Below are positions 52,694 through 61,641 of a stretch of 64,000 nt of DNA, piece after piece. Origin of the DNA: Neobacillus sp. YX16 (GTDB taxonomy: Bacteria > Bacillota > Bacilli > Bacillales > Cytobacillaceae). Within the stretch, counting starts at the first letter, position 1. The number at the start of each line of letters is the position of its first letter. The notes beneath the pieces are model-generated. The model saw nothing but the letters and a program-made list of their open reading frames with translations, did no database searches and had not been told where the DNA came from. A program made the position numbers and the translations under genes. Where the stretch lies: the NCBI RefSeq assembly GCF_030123505.1, contig NZ_CP126115.1, positions 696,001-760,000 on the forward strand, written 5' to 3'.

Positions 52694-52711
52694 TAATCAA
52701 ACGTTTGATTA
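52694..52711. promoter_or_regulatory. Palindromic operator copy B
   Basis: Perfect TAATCAAACGTTTGATTA. Its TTGATT half (52705-52710) could be the -35 box for TACAAT at 52730-52735 (19-base spacer), so binding would block the promoter of the MazG-like gene. Confidence 0.7.
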
Positions 52712-52748
52712 AGGGGTTCGAGGCATTGGTACAATAGGTCTTCAAAAC

Positions 52749-52766
52749 TAATCAAACGTTTGATTA
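52749..52766. promoter_or_regulatory. Palindromic operator copy C
   Basis: Perfect TAATCAAACGTTTGATTA in the leader of the MazG-like gene, downstream of the likely -10 box. Confidence 0.7.
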
Positions 52767-52801
52767 ACAAATTAAGCGGTCAAATGACAGAAGGGATTAA
52801 C

Positions 52802-53185
52802 ATGAAAGAGATACAAACTTTTGCGAAACAATATCAAAAAGAAATGGGATGGGAAATTTCTGAGGAGAATTATGCTGAGAGCAGAGATTCTCTTTTAAAT
52901 AATTACATGCTGCTAACGACGGAGGTTGCTGAAGTAGCGGAGGAGCTGCGAATGGCCTTTAATCTTACTACTAAAAATGTTCAAAATGGCATGGAAGAAG
53001 AACAGGCATTTGAGTTAGCTAAGAATCAGATTAAAGAAAACGTAGGCAAAGAATTGGCAGATTGTCTCGCTTACATGCTGAAATTTTATAATTTTTTTGG
53101 AATCGATGTAGAAGAAAGCTTTTATGCCAAAATGGAAGAAGTTAAAAATCGAAAGAATAAGGATTTAGTAAAACCATCAAAATGA
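52802..53185 (+). CDS. MazG-like nucleotide pyrophosphohydrolase family protein
   Basis: 127 residues, all-helical, with the MazG-type metal-binding pattern: LTTEVAEVAEELR (ExxE helix) and GKELADCLAYMLKFYNFFGID (ELADxxxY helix). Such proteins cleave NTPs to NMPs or act on modified nucleotides. The open frame extends to 52760, but that ATG lies inside the third operator palindrome, so I use the ATG at 52802 after AGAAGGG. Expression is probably controlled by the three upstream palindromes. Confidence 0.82.
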   Translation: MKEIQTFAKQYQKEMGWEISEENYAESRDSLLNNYMLLTTEVAEVAEELRMAFNLTTKNVQNGMEEEQAFELAKNQIKENVGKELADCLAYMLKFYNFFGIDVEESFYAKMEEVKNRKNKDLVKPSK

Positions 53186-53202
53186 AATCATTCATAAGTA
53201 CC

Positions 53203-53252
53203 AAGATTTACTTTAAAAAAATTATTCAAAGTAAATCTTGGTTATTTTTTTA
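53203..53252 (+). terminator. Terminator of the MazG-like gene
   Basis: CCAAGATTTACTTT pairs exactly with AAAGTAAATCTTGG, followed by TTATTTTTTT. Confidence 0.9.
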
Positions 53253-53402
53253 CAAAAAAATTTTTTGACCATGTCCTTTTAGGTCTTTTTTTATTTTTGT
53301 TTTAAAGGTAGCAAATCACCAATATAAAAATGGCTTATATCCCATAAATATCCTATAATTGGGGCAATACGAAAAATAAAAATAGATGGGAAGAAATCCA
53401 AA

Positions 53403-54203
53403 ATGAACACTATTAATGACATGATTATGAAGATTTCGTCTGTATTTTCACAGTTAGAAGAAGTGGAAGGTGTTGTACTCTCTGGCTCTCTTTCAACAAA
53501 TACCCAAGATGAACATTCTGATATAGATTTGTATATTTATAGTGTTCAAGAAATCCCTACCAGCACTCGAAAAAAATTGTTAGAACCTTTTTCGGATTAT
53601 ATGGAGATTAATAACCAGTATTGGGAAACAGAAGATGATGGAACGCTAAATGAACCCAATATTGGTATAGAAATCATATATAGAAATTATGCTTGGATTG
53701 AAAACGAACTTATGAAAACGGTAGTGAATTTCCAGGCTCAGGTCGGTTACACTACATGCTTTTGGAGTAATTATTTAAATTCCAAAATACTATATGATCA
53801 AAATGGTCAATTAAAGAAACTACAGGATAAAATTAACGTAACCTTTCCAAAAGAATTAAAAGAAAATATCCTTAACAAAAATTACCCTTTATTACGAGAC
53901 AGTGTTACATCCTACTATTGTCAAATCGAGAAAGCTCTAAAAAGAAAAGACTACATAAGTGTCAATCATAGGGTTGCTGCGTTACTTGCAAGTTACTTCG
54001 ATATCTTATTTGCGATTAACGAGTTGCCACACCCTGGAGAAAAGAAGTTAATTAAGATCGCACAAAAAACATGCAAATATCTCCCAGACAAGATGGAAGA
54101 AAACATAATCATGATTCTTAGCAACAATACCATAACACTATTAAGTGACATAAATGATCTTGTTGACAATTTAGATGATTTGATAAAAAGGAATAACTTA
54201 TAA
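53403..54203 (+). CDS. Nucleotidyltransferase-fold protein
   Basis: 266 residues. The N-terminal minimal nucleotidyltransferase motif VVLSGSLSTNTQDEHSDIDLYIY (GS...DxD) is at about residues 23-45, with a possible third carboxylate in GIEIIY, followed by a long helical domain (about 130-260), like DUF4037 or aminoglycoside-nucleotidyltransferase relatives. It may adenylylate a small molecule or protein; the target is unknown. Ribosome binding site GGGAAGAA. Not obviously in an operon. Confidence 0.75.
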   Translation: MNTINDMIMKISSVFSQLEEVEGVVLSGSLSTNTQDEHSDIDLYIYSVQEIPTSTRKKLLEPFSDYMEINNQYWETEDDGTLNEPNIGIEIIYRNYAWIENELMKTVVNFQAQVGYTTCFWSNYLNSKILYDQNGQLKKLQDKINVTFPKELKENILNKNYPLLRDSVTSYYCQIEKALKRKDYISVNHRVAALLASYFDILFAINELPHPGEKKLIKIAQKTCKYLPDKMEENIIMILSNNTITLLSDINDLVDNLDDLIKRNNL

Positions 54204-54276
54204 CCTTATCCAGCTGAAGTTATAGCCCTTAAAGTTGATAACAGAATAATATAGTTTCTCGAAGGGGAGTATTAAA

Positions 54277-55137
54277 ATGATCGTAGATTGCCATTTTCAT
54301 GTGGATGAAACCATGTTAACTCTAGACAAAATGCTAGAGGGGATGAATGAAAATAATGTAACGAAAACAGCGCTTATTGCTCCCATGAACGAAACCATGT
54401 TTGAAGTGGAAAGTACATATCAACATCAGTTACAACGGTTTTTCCGATTTCTAATCCTTCATGCACCACCAATCGGACTCAAAATTTATAATAGTCTGGT
54501 GAAAGATGGCCTTTTCAACCTTTATGGTCATTCCTATAAGATTTTTACCAAGCCGAGGAATGATCTTGTTGCTGCTGCAATTGATAGATTTCCAGACCGG
54601 TTTCTAGGATGGGCAGCCGTAAACCCTAGGATTCCTGAATCCATGGAAGAAGTAGAGTTATATCTTAATAAACCTGGTTTTATTGGGGTTAAAGCTCATC
54701 CGTTCATGCATGAATATAGTATTAAGGCACTTGATCCAGTTGCCGCTATGTGTGAATCAAAAGGCGTACCCATGATTATTCATCTCTCTTCAGAAGCAGA
54801 CTCTTTTAAATATTTACCTGATAATTACCCTAACCTTAAATTGATTTATGCTCACGCCGGTCTTCCCTTTTGGAAGAAACTATGGAATTACGTTAAGGAT
54901 CAACCCAATGTATTTGTTGATACTTCAAGTGATTATCTTACTCCATCTATTGTAAAGAAGGCAGTGGAATCTTTAGGATATCGAAAAGTTCTCTTTGGCT
55001 GCGACGGACCTTATGGAATGAAAAAATTTAATGAATATGATTATTCTTCAAAGAGGGATTGGATTGATTCACTTCAAATCCCGGATAAACAAAAGGAATA
55101 TATCCTTGGAAAAAACTTTCTAGGATTGATTGATTAA
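54277..55137 (+). CDS. Amidohydrolase-family (PF04909-type) metal-dependent hydrolase
   Basis: 286 residues of a TIM-barrel amidohydrolase. HFHVDE at the start (metal HxH), GVKAHPFMHEYS with a metal or catalytic His, IIHLSSEADS, LIYAHAGLPFW and LFGCDGPYGM with the conserved late Asp. Relatives include decarboxylases and lactonases; the substrate is unknown. AAGGGGAG before the ATG. Confidence 0.85.
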   Translation: MIVDCHFHVDETMLTLDKMLEGMNENNVTKTALIAPMNETMFEVESTYQHQLQRFFRFLILHAPPIGLKIYNSLVKDGLFNLYGHSYKIFTKPRNDLVAAAIDRFPDRFLGWAAVNPRIPESMEEVELYLNKPGFIGVKAHPFMHEYSIKALDPVAAMCESKGVPMIIHLSSEADSFKYLPDNYPNLKLIYAHAGLPFWKKLWNYVKDQPNVFVDTSSDYLTPSIVKKAVESLGYRKVLFGCDGPYGMKKFNEYDYSSKRDWIDSLQIPDKQKEYILGKNFLGLID

Positions 55138-55173
55138 TTCAAAACTCTATCTCAGCTTTTTTGTAATATAAGA

Positions 55174-55212
55174 AATGGCTCAGTTTATAGCATTATGCTG
55201 AGCCATCTCTAT
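55174..55212. terminator. Hairpin between amidohydrolase and MFS genes
   Basis: ATGGCTCAG pairs with CTGAGCCAT around 17 bases; it serves convergent genes. Confidence 0.65.
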
Positions 55213-55288
55213 TAGTTTGTTCAACTACGTGGGCATAGTTTAAGTTCTTCCAGTGTAATTCTTCTTCTGATAATTGCTGTATTCCCTT

Positions 55289-56482
55289 CTAATTAGCTAC
55301 ACTAGCCTTCATTTCGTTTGAAGATTTATTTGCTTGCTTGTTCCAGACCAATGTAATCACGATTCCCAGAGATAGTATCACAGTCGCAAAGTAATAAGGA
55401 TAGTTAAAATTGATGTCAAATAATATCCCCCCTAGAATTGGTCCACTTATGTTCGCTAAACTTGTAAACATTGAGTTCATTCCACCAACGAAACCTTGTT
55501 CGTTCCCGGCGATATTTGAAAGGTATGAAGTAACGGCTGGTCGGAACAAATCGAATCCTACAAAAACAATAAATGTAACTAGTAAAATAGAAAAATATGA
55601 ATGAACAACAGTCATTAAAAAGACAAGTAAGGCTGATAATATTAAGCTATATCGAATCAGTTTAATTTCACCCCATATTCGAGTAAGCCTATCAAATAAT
55701 AAGACTTGTGAAACTGCCCCAAAAATCGCACCACCAGTAATAACTATGGCTATATCGGATGGCTTAAATTGAAATTTATGGTCCACAAATAGACTAAAGA
55801 ACGATTCAAAAGCTGCTAATCCAAATGATGCAATATAAATTAAAATAAACGCAAGGAAGTATTTTGGAGCAAAAATACGTTTGAAGCCATTCTTATCATC
55901 TGAGACTTGTTCATGATGATCTTCATTCCGATTCGGCTCAGATAATAAAATAATTGAAAGTATAGCCGCAATGGTACCAAGTGCTCCTGCAAAGAAAAAT
56001 GGTACACGAGTTCCAAATTCCGCTAAGAATCCACCAATACCTGGACCAATAATAAATCCTGTACTAATGGCAGCTGACATAAAACCAAGTGCTTTGGGGC
56101 GCGTATCCAAATTTGTAATATCAGCAATAAAAGCCGTAACTGCTGGCATAATGAACGCGGCACTAATTCCACCCAAAATACGAGAAATAAATAGCACCTC
56201 GATTTCTCTGCCAATCCCAAATAAGAATTCTGAGAAGCCAAAAATGAATAAGCCAATGACAATCATAATCTTCCTGCCGTATTTATCTGCCGCTTTCCCT
56301 GCAAATGGTGAAACAATTAATTGAGCAATTGCGAATGCTGCTGTTAAATAACCAACTGTGGTTCCCGTAATGCCTAATTCATTCATCAGCGTAGGTAAAA
56401 CTGGAATGACGAGACCAATTCCCAAAAAGGCTATAAATAAATTCATTAATACTAAACCTAACATGACTTTATGTGTCTTCAT
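55289..56482 (-). CDS. MFS multidrug efflux transporter (Bmr/Blt-like)
   Basis: 397 residues, 12 membrane helices. Drug:H+ antiporter-1 motifs are present: GLVIPVLPTLM in helix 1, loop motif GKAADKYGRK, RILGGISAAFIMPAVTAFIAD, and motif C GFIIGPGIGGFLAEFG. The shape and the divergent MerR/BmrR-type regulator make it a regulated multidrug pump. Its promoter has the elongated 19-base spacer typical of MerR activation. Confidence 0.9.
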   Translation of the reverse strand: MKTHKVMLGLVLMNLFIAFLGIGLVIPVLPTLMNELGITGTTVGYLTAAFAIAQLIVSPFAGKAADKYGRKIMIVIGLFIFGFSEFLFGIGREIEVLFISRILGGISAAFIMPAVTAFIADITNLDTRPKALGFMSAAISTGFIIGPGIGGFLAEFGTRVPFFFAGALGTIAAILSIILLSEPNRNEDHHEQVSDDKNGFKRIFAPKYFLAFILIYIASFGLAAFESFFSLFVDHKFQFKPSDIAIVITGGAIFGAVSQVLLFDRLTRIWGEIKLIRYSLILSALLVFLMTVVHSYFSILLVTFIVFVGFDLFRPAVTSYLSNIAGNEQGFVGGMNSMFTSLANISGPILGGILFDINFNYPYYFATVILSLGIVITLVWNKQANKSSNEMKASVAN

Positions 56483-56552
56483 CTTTTACATCCCCCTTAA
56501 CAAACCAAAAACTGAAACAAACTTATGTTGTTTTCATTTGTTTACAATACCC

Positions 56553-56583
56553 ATCCTAGTGTATATAGTTACTATATAGTCAA
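56553..56583 (-). promoter_or_regulatory. MerR-type promoter with 19-bp spacer and dyad
   Basis: On the minus strand, -35 TTGACT (56578-56583) and -10 TAGGAT (56553-56558) are 19 bases apart. The spacer holds the dyad TATATAGTTACTATATA, the layout that MerR/BmrR activators distort to start transcription of the pump gene. Confidence 0.85.
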
Positions 56584-56601
56584 GGACGGTGCTGTAATAA
56601 A

Positions 56602-57435
56602 ATGAATGAAGAAAATGGAAAATATTTAACGACTGGGGAATTCGCGAAGCTTTGTAAAGTAAACAAACAGACACTCTTTTATTACGATCAAATTGGGCTT
56701 TTGTCTCCGGTATGGAAAAATGAAAAAGGTTACCGATATTATTCAATTCGCCAGATAGAGCTATTCTTTGTTATCGATTTATTAAAGGATCTTGGTATGT
56801 CGCTAAACGATATTCAACAATATATGCAAAATAAATCGCCTGAAAGTTTTTTGTCATTAATGTACCAAAAAAAAGAAGAGATCGTGAAAATACGTCAGGA
56901 GATTGAAATGAAAGAAAAAATGATCGATGCAAAAATAGCATTAATGGAAGAAGCGTCACACCTTGATTTTCATCAAGTTACGCTTGAACAATTACCAGAA
57001 GTAACACTTTATTTAAGTAGAAATATTGAAAATTTAACCGATGAAGAATTTGTAGAGGTCTTTTCAGACTTTATTAATGAATTGAACGTATCACAACTTG
57101 ATACGGGATATCCAATAGGTGTTATATCAAAACGAGAGCATGTATTAAACGGAGAATTCACTAATTATAGCTATTTATATATTGAGCAGCCAAATCCAAA
57201 GGAAGGATATCCGTATTTTAAAAGTGTAAAGGGTGATTTTCTCATTGGATATCATATAGGGGATGAGAAAACAATACATAAAACATATAAGCGGCTTTTT
57301 TCAGAGATGGATCGACTAAATTTAGCCCTAGGTGATTATGTTTTTGAAGAGTATATTTATGATACAGTTGTAATTAATCATAAGGAACACTACGTTACCA
57401 AAATTATGATACAAGTCGATCAAACAGAGAGCTAA
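56602..57435 (+). CDS. MerR-family regulator with GyrI-like effector domain (BmrR-like)
   Basis: 277 residues. The N-terminal MerR HTH (TTGEFAKLCKVNKQTLFYYDQIGLLSPVWKNEKGYRYYS) and dimer helix (about 75-115) are followed by a C-terminal GyrI/BmrR-like ligand domain with Glu and aromatic residues (VIFEEYIYDTV-like end: DYVFEEYIYD). It is divergent from the MFS gene with a shared dyad promoter region, so it should activate that pump in response to drugs. Confidence 0.92.
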   Translation: MNEENGKYLTTGEFAKLCKVNKQTLFYYDQIGLLSPVWKNEKGYRYYSIRQIELFFVIDLLKDLGMSLNDIQQYMQNKSPESFLSLMYQKKEEIVKIRQEIEMKEKMIDAKIALMEEASHLDFHQVTLEQLPEVTLYLSRNIENLTDEEFVEVFSDFINELNVSQLDTGYPIGVISKREHVLNGEFTNYSYLYIEQPNPKEGYPYFKSVKGDFLIGYHIGDEKTIHKTYKRLFSEMDRLNLALGDYVFEEYIYDTVVINHKEHYVTKIMIQVDQTES

Positions 57436-57585
57436 TTTTTCCATATTTCTGTTTAGATGTGCTTAGTATTGGCGAGTTTTCTTTGTTATTGAAATCCAAA
57501 ACTTCTTCAACTAAAGGCAGGTAGTTGAATATCGCTTAATGTTTCACTGGACCACAAAAGGGGTTTTTATTAATATCCGAATTAA

Positions 57586-57622
57586 AAAGGGTTGGTCTTA
57601 AACAAGACCAACCCTTTAATCA
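57586..57622 (-). terminator. PTS-like gene terminator
   Basis: AAAGGGTTGGTCTT (57586-57599) pairs exactly with AAGACCAACCCTTT (57604-57617) around AAAC. Confidence 0.85.
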
Positions 57623-57626
57623 TAGA

Positions 57627-59255
57627 TTAAACTGTTAATTTCAATAAGGTTTCATTTTGTTCGACAGTGTCATGATTCATAGCTTTAATATCAAGATATT
57701 GGTCCTTATTGGTGATGACCACCAATGTCGTGGTTTCAAATCCCTCAGCTTTTATTTGATTCATTTCAAATTCAATGAGCAGGTCGCCTTGTTTAACATG
57801 ATCACCTTGTTTTACATGTGGTGTAAAGTATTTTCCTTTTAGTCTTACAGTATCAAGGCCAATATAAATTAATACCTCAGCTCCATTTTCAGACTTTATC
57901 CCAACTGCATGTCCTGTAGGGAATTGTGTTGTAATCACACCATCAACAGGAGAATAAATCTTACCTGCTTCGGGCTCAATGGCAATTCCTTTACCTACGG
58001 TCTCGGTCGAAAATAATGGGTCGCGGATAGAGGTTAATGGAACCACCTTTCCACGTAATGGGCTATTAATGTTTTCCGGCTGTACACCAAAAATATTTTG
58101 GGTAAAATGATCATTCACTTTTGAATTTTTCCCTTCATAACCAAGGAGATATGTCATAAGAAATCCTAAGGCAAAAGCGACGCCAATCCCAATTAGATAT
58201 TGCCAAATTGGTGTAAACGCGGGAATGGCAAGTACACTTGGAAGGACAAAGTCATTCATAACAACGCCAAGGCTTCCGTTGATTGCTCCGCCAATTCCAG
58301 CTGCAATGATGACATAGACCATTGTTTTTCGATAACGAAGGATAATTCCATAATTAATAGCCTCGGTGGTTCCAGCCAAAGCACCAGGTAAGATTCCGCT
58401 TGCAGCAAGAGCTTTTAAATCTTTATCACGTGTTTTTAGAAAAACCGCAATCCCAATTCCCACTTGAGCAAATGGAGCTGCCGCTGCCATGGCGATAATA
58501 GGATCAGGACCAGTGGCAAGATTTACGATGGCAAGTGGAATAATCGTCCAGTGTAACCCCATAATGGTTAGGAATGTCCATGAAGCACCTAAAACAGCTC
58601 CTGCTAATAGCCCGCTTCGGTCGCTTAAGAAATTAATGACTGAACCTAAACCTTCTCCAAGAAGTGTCCCGATTGGGCCAAACACCAACATCGTTAACGG
58701 GACGAGGATAGCTATTGAAATCAAAGGGTTGATAAACATCTGAATATCTTTATAAATCACTTTTTTTAATAATCGATCTAGTCCTGCATATACAAACATG
58801 GCGATAAAGATAGGAAATACGGTAGAAGAATAATCCGCTAATAAGACAGGAATACCTAAAAAGTCAATTGACTTCACATCGTTGTCTACAAGGTGCATAA
58901 TTTCTGGCATCAGTATGGCTGCACCAATTACCCCGCCGACATAACCGTTGGCACCCAGTTTAAGAGCAATGGATATACCGAGAAATAATGGCAAGAAATG
59001 AAAAACCGCATCTCCCGCTGCTGATAAAATTACATAGGCACCGCTTTCATTTGATAGCCAACCTAAAGTGTTTAAAACCGATAACATTGCTTTTAAGAGT
59101 CCGGCACCAGCGAGAACTCCGATTATAGGGGCAAAACTTCCTGAGATAACGCCTAAAACCTTAGACAATGTCGTTTCTTTTTTCTCATTCGGTAAATCTG
59201 CTGTATTTGCATGGTGCTGATTTTGATTACTCATAGTTGTTTTCCACACTCCCAT
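57627..59255 (-). CDS. PTS EIIC-EIIA protein lacking EIIB, with Tyr at the phosphohistidine
   Basis: 542 residues. The EIIC domain (about 30-390) is of the glucose/beta-glucoside type (VISGSFAPIIGVLAGAGLLKA, GLHWTIIPLA, TEAINYGIILRY), and an EIIA-Glc-like domain follows (about 400-540: GKVVPLTSIRDPLFS, PTGHAVGIKSENGAEVLIYIGLDTV). Relatives read VLIHIGIDTV, with His as the phosphorylation site; here the codon is TAT (57864-57866, residue 464). The auxiliary His in TGHAVG remains. There is no EIIB Cys domain before EIIC. It may be a non-phosphorylating transporter or sensor, or need partners in trans. ATG at 59255 is weak; 59234 is an alternative. Confidence 0.87.
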   Translation of the reverse strand: MGVWKTTMSNQNQHHANTADLPNEKKETTLSKVLGVISGSFAPIIGVLAGAGLLKAMLSVLNTLGWLSNESGAYVILSAAGDAVFHFLPLFLGISIALKLGANGYVGGVIGAAILMPEIMHLVDNDVKSIDFLGIPVLLADYSSTVFPIFIAMFVYAGLDRLLKKVIYKDIQMFINPLISIAILVPLTMLVFGPIGTLLGEGLGSVINFLSDRSGLLAGAVLGASWTFLTIMGLHWTIIPLAIVNLATGPDPIIAMAAAAPFAQVGIGIAVFLKTRDKDLKALAASGILPGALAGTTEAINYGIILRYRKTMVYVIIAAGIGGAINGSLGVVMNDFVLPSVLAIPAFTPIWQYLIGIGVAFALGFLMTYLLGYEGKNSKVNDHFTQNIFGVQPENINSPLRGKVVPLTSIRDPLFSTETVGKGIAIEPEAGKIYSPVDGVITTQFPTGHAVGIKSENGAEVLIYIGLDTVRLKGKYFTPHVKQGDHVKQGDLLIEFEMNQIKAEGFETTTLVVITNKDQYLDIKAMNHDTVEQNETLLKLTV

Positions 59256-59494
59256 ATCCTATATCTTTTGCTTTATTTTCCTCAATTACTATCGTTTATA
59301 AATATTTTTACCGCTTTCATTTTCTCTATTTAATATTTCTTGAATTTGAAAGGGCTAACGTAATACTAGTATAATGATTTCAATCGTAGTCCATTAGGAT
59401 TTATTTGATAATATCCGGATAAAAACAAATTTATATTTGCACCTGTCCAATTGGAGGAAATAACCTGGAACCAACAAAAATCATCTCAACGGCT

Positions 59495-60676
59495 ATGAAA
59501 ATTCAACATATAACCAATTTAAATACGTATGTACTCAATCAAAATCGGGAGCGAATTTACCATCATGAAATGATTTCTATCCCTGCATTTATGCCAGGTT
59601 CGGGGGAGAGAGATGTTTTATCTTTGTATGACAATATCAAACAAACAAGACAACTTTACTCCTATATAAATGAATGGGACTTACATTATTTTGGATATTC
59701 CTTTAGCAAAAAAGAGGAGGCATGGACTATTATTATTGGTCCGTATTTTGATAAGACACCGAATCTATACAGTTTATCTAGGGACTATCACCTTACAAGT
59801 ACACAAAGTGAAGATTTAAAGCTGATAAGCGATAAAATCTATGTACTAACTGCAGAACAAGCCAGCAGTTATGGAAGTGTCCTACAGCAGTTTACAAACA
59901 TGTTAGAGCAGGAAATGACCCCGATTGTTATTGTTTCTGATAGAAGCAGCACTCCTGTTCATAAGAAGGAAGACCACATCAATGTGGATGAAGAAGGCGA
60001 ACTAGTTAAGTTGAGGTATAAGACTGAAAAGGATTTTATGAATGCGGTTGAACGCGGGGATAAAAAGGAGGCTCTAGAACTCATTAATTCTAAAAATATG
60101 CTGTTTTCCTTTTCCGAACGTTTTCCAAACCAGCCGTTACGCAGGCTTAAAAATGTTGCCATTATCCTAAATACGCTACTGCGGACTTCAGCAAGAAACA
60201 GTGATGTTCCTGCCATCATGATTCATCGGATCTCGGAAAAATTCGCTTATGAAATTGAAAATGCCAATCAGGTGGAAACCCTGCATCAATTAGAAGACCG
60301 CATGATCGAGGAATATTGCGATGTAGTTATATCCAACTCGTTAAGTAATTACACATACATGACACAAAGAGTGATGGAATACATAATCAGTTTTTATAAT
60401 AAGCAAATCAATAAAGAAGAATTGGCAGCAAAACTGTCCACCCATCCGAGTCATCTATCTCGAAAATTTAAAGAAGAAACAAACATGACCTTAACAGCTT
60501 TTCAGCAAAAGCTGCGAATGAATCAAGCGAAACATCTATTAAAAGCAGAGAATCTATCCGTTGAGGAACTCGCTTTTATGATTGGCTACGATGATCCGTC
60601 CTACTTTGCTAGAGTATTTAAAAAAGAAACGGGCAGAACCCCCTCGCAGTATCGAGATGGGGAGGCTGGGAGCTGA
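59495..60676 (+). CDS. AraC-family transcriptional regulator
   Basis: 393 residues from the ATG at 59495. A long N-terminal sensing region (about 1-280) is followed by a two-HTH AraC domain (INKEELAAKLSTHPSHLSRKFKEETNMTLTAFQQKLRMNQAKHLLKAENLSVEELAFMIGYDDPSYFARVFKKETGRTPSQYR). It is divergent from the PTS-like gene and probably regulates it. The clear ribosome binding site GGAGG (59454-59458) is 37 bases before the ATG but 6 bases before an in-frame CTG (59465), so translation may start there with ten extra residues (MEPTKIISTA). Confidence 0.9.
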   Translation: MKIQHITNLNTYVLNQNRERIYHHEMISIPAFMPGSGERDVLSLYDNIKQTRQLYSYINEWDLHYFGYSFSKKEEAWTIIIGPYFDKTPNLYSLSRDYHLTSTQSEDLKLISDKIYVLTAEQASSYGSVLQQFTNMLEQEMTPIVIVSDRSSTPVHKKEDHINVDEEGELVKLRYKTEKDFMNAVERGDKKEALELINSKNMLFSFSERFPNQPLRRLKNVAIILNTLLRTSARNSDVPAIMIHRISEKFAYEIENANQVETLHQLEDRMIEEYCDVVISNSLSNYTYMTQRVMEYIISFYNKQINKEELAAKLSTHPSHLSRKFKEETNMTLTAFQQKLRMNQAKHLLKAENLSVEELAFMIGYDDPSYFARVFKKETGRTPSQYRDGEAGS

Positions 60677-60680
60677 TGTT

Positions 60681-61121
60681 TTAGCTTGAAATCGCTCTTT
60701 TAAACAGCTCCCTAAATTTCTCCTTATCTTCGGCTGTAAATGGTTTTGGCCCCTTTGTACGTTTTCCGCTTTTTCGAGCCATTGCACTTAAATAACGCGT
60801 TTGTAATAATTGATCAATGTTTTCATTTGTATAGCTATACCCTGTATGGTGAAGAACGGTACACCCTTTTGCTAAACCTAGCGAAGCGAGACCATAATCT
60901 TGCGTAACGATGATATCTCCTTTTGCTGCTAACTTCATAATCCGATAATCGGCAGCATCTGCTCCAGAATCAACATAAATGGTTTCTACCCCTGATGGTT
61001 GCTCCGCATTAGAAAAATGAGAGAAGCTAGTAACAAGGACAACAGGGAGGTTAGCATTCCTACTTTCAGCAATAATAATATCTTTTACCGGACAAGCATC
61101 TGCATCAACATAAATTTTCAA
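60681..61121 (-). CDS. YaiI/YqxD (DUF188) family protein
   Basis: About 146 residues. Family landmarks are [15 protein letters not shown] at the start, [31 protein letters not shown], and a C-terminal [17 protein letters not shown]-like fold with clustered Asp suggests a nuclease, but no activity is established. I use the TTG at 61121 because AGGAGTG lies about 8 bases before it; an in-frame GTG at 61130 overlaps that site. Convergent with the AraC gene, five bases apart. Confidence 0.9.
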   Translation of the reverse strand: MKIYVDADACPVKDIIIAESRNANLPVVLVTSFSHFSNAEQPSGVETIYVDSGADAADYRIMKLAAKGDIIVTQDYGLASLGLAKGCTVLHHTGYSYTNENIDQLLQTRYLSAMARKSGKRTKGPKPFTAEDKEKFRELFKRAISS

Positions 61122-61130
61122 CTTTATCAC

Positions 61131-61471
61131 TCCTGTTAAGGTATTCTAATTATTACTATATATATAAATTTTAACATTAGATTAAGAATTGAATTGTTTC
61201 TTGTTGAGGTAAACCTAACAAAAAATAAGAAAATATACAACATTGAGAGAGGGGTATAGAATAAGAACAGTGAATTCACGTCATTCAATTTAGAATGACG
61301 TGTTTTTACATAAAAAAATAATAATATCTTTAATTCGAGATAAAATTCTTGACGGTTCTAAAAAGAAAGATGTAATATGGTTACATAAAGTAACTCAAGT
61401 AATAAAAATAACCAAATAACGAAAATTGCAGATAGATAAATAGAAGAAAAATTCATCAGGGAGTGAACGAT
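61131..61471. other. Intergenic, with one terminator
   Basis: About 340 bases with no supported gene. A GAGAGAGGGG stretch near 61245 resembles a ribosome binding site but is followed by no usable frame. The only clear element is the hairpin at 61277-61307. Confidence 0.5.
61277..61307 (+). terminator. Terminator hairpin
   Basis: CACGTCATTC (61277-61286) pairs exactly with GAATGACGTG (61293-61302), followed by TTTTT. Confidence 0.85.
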
Positions 61472-61606
61472 ATGATTGAAGTAACTGTAAAGCTTAATTT
61501 CAAAGGGAAGAATTATCAAACGAATGTCATTGTAGGAAAGAATACTTCTGAAAAGGAAATCTTACAGTTGGCAAGGGAACAAGTCTCAAGACAATGGACA
61601 AATTAA
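61472..61606 (+). CDS. Small BA3454-type stress protein, 44 residues
   Basis: MIEVTVKLNFKGKNYQTNVI followed by a helix (SEKEILQLAREQVSRQW). AGGGAGTG lies before the ATG. It looks like the short Bacillus proteins annotated as BA3454 family stress response proteins: two beta strands and a helix. It sits 35 bases before rpiA and could be co-transcribed. Confidence 0.75.
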   Translation: MIEVTVKLNFKGKNYQTNVIVGKNTSEKEILQLAREQVSRQWTN

Positions 61607-61641
61607 TAAGGAAATCAGCTTTGTAGAAAGGGGATTAATCT

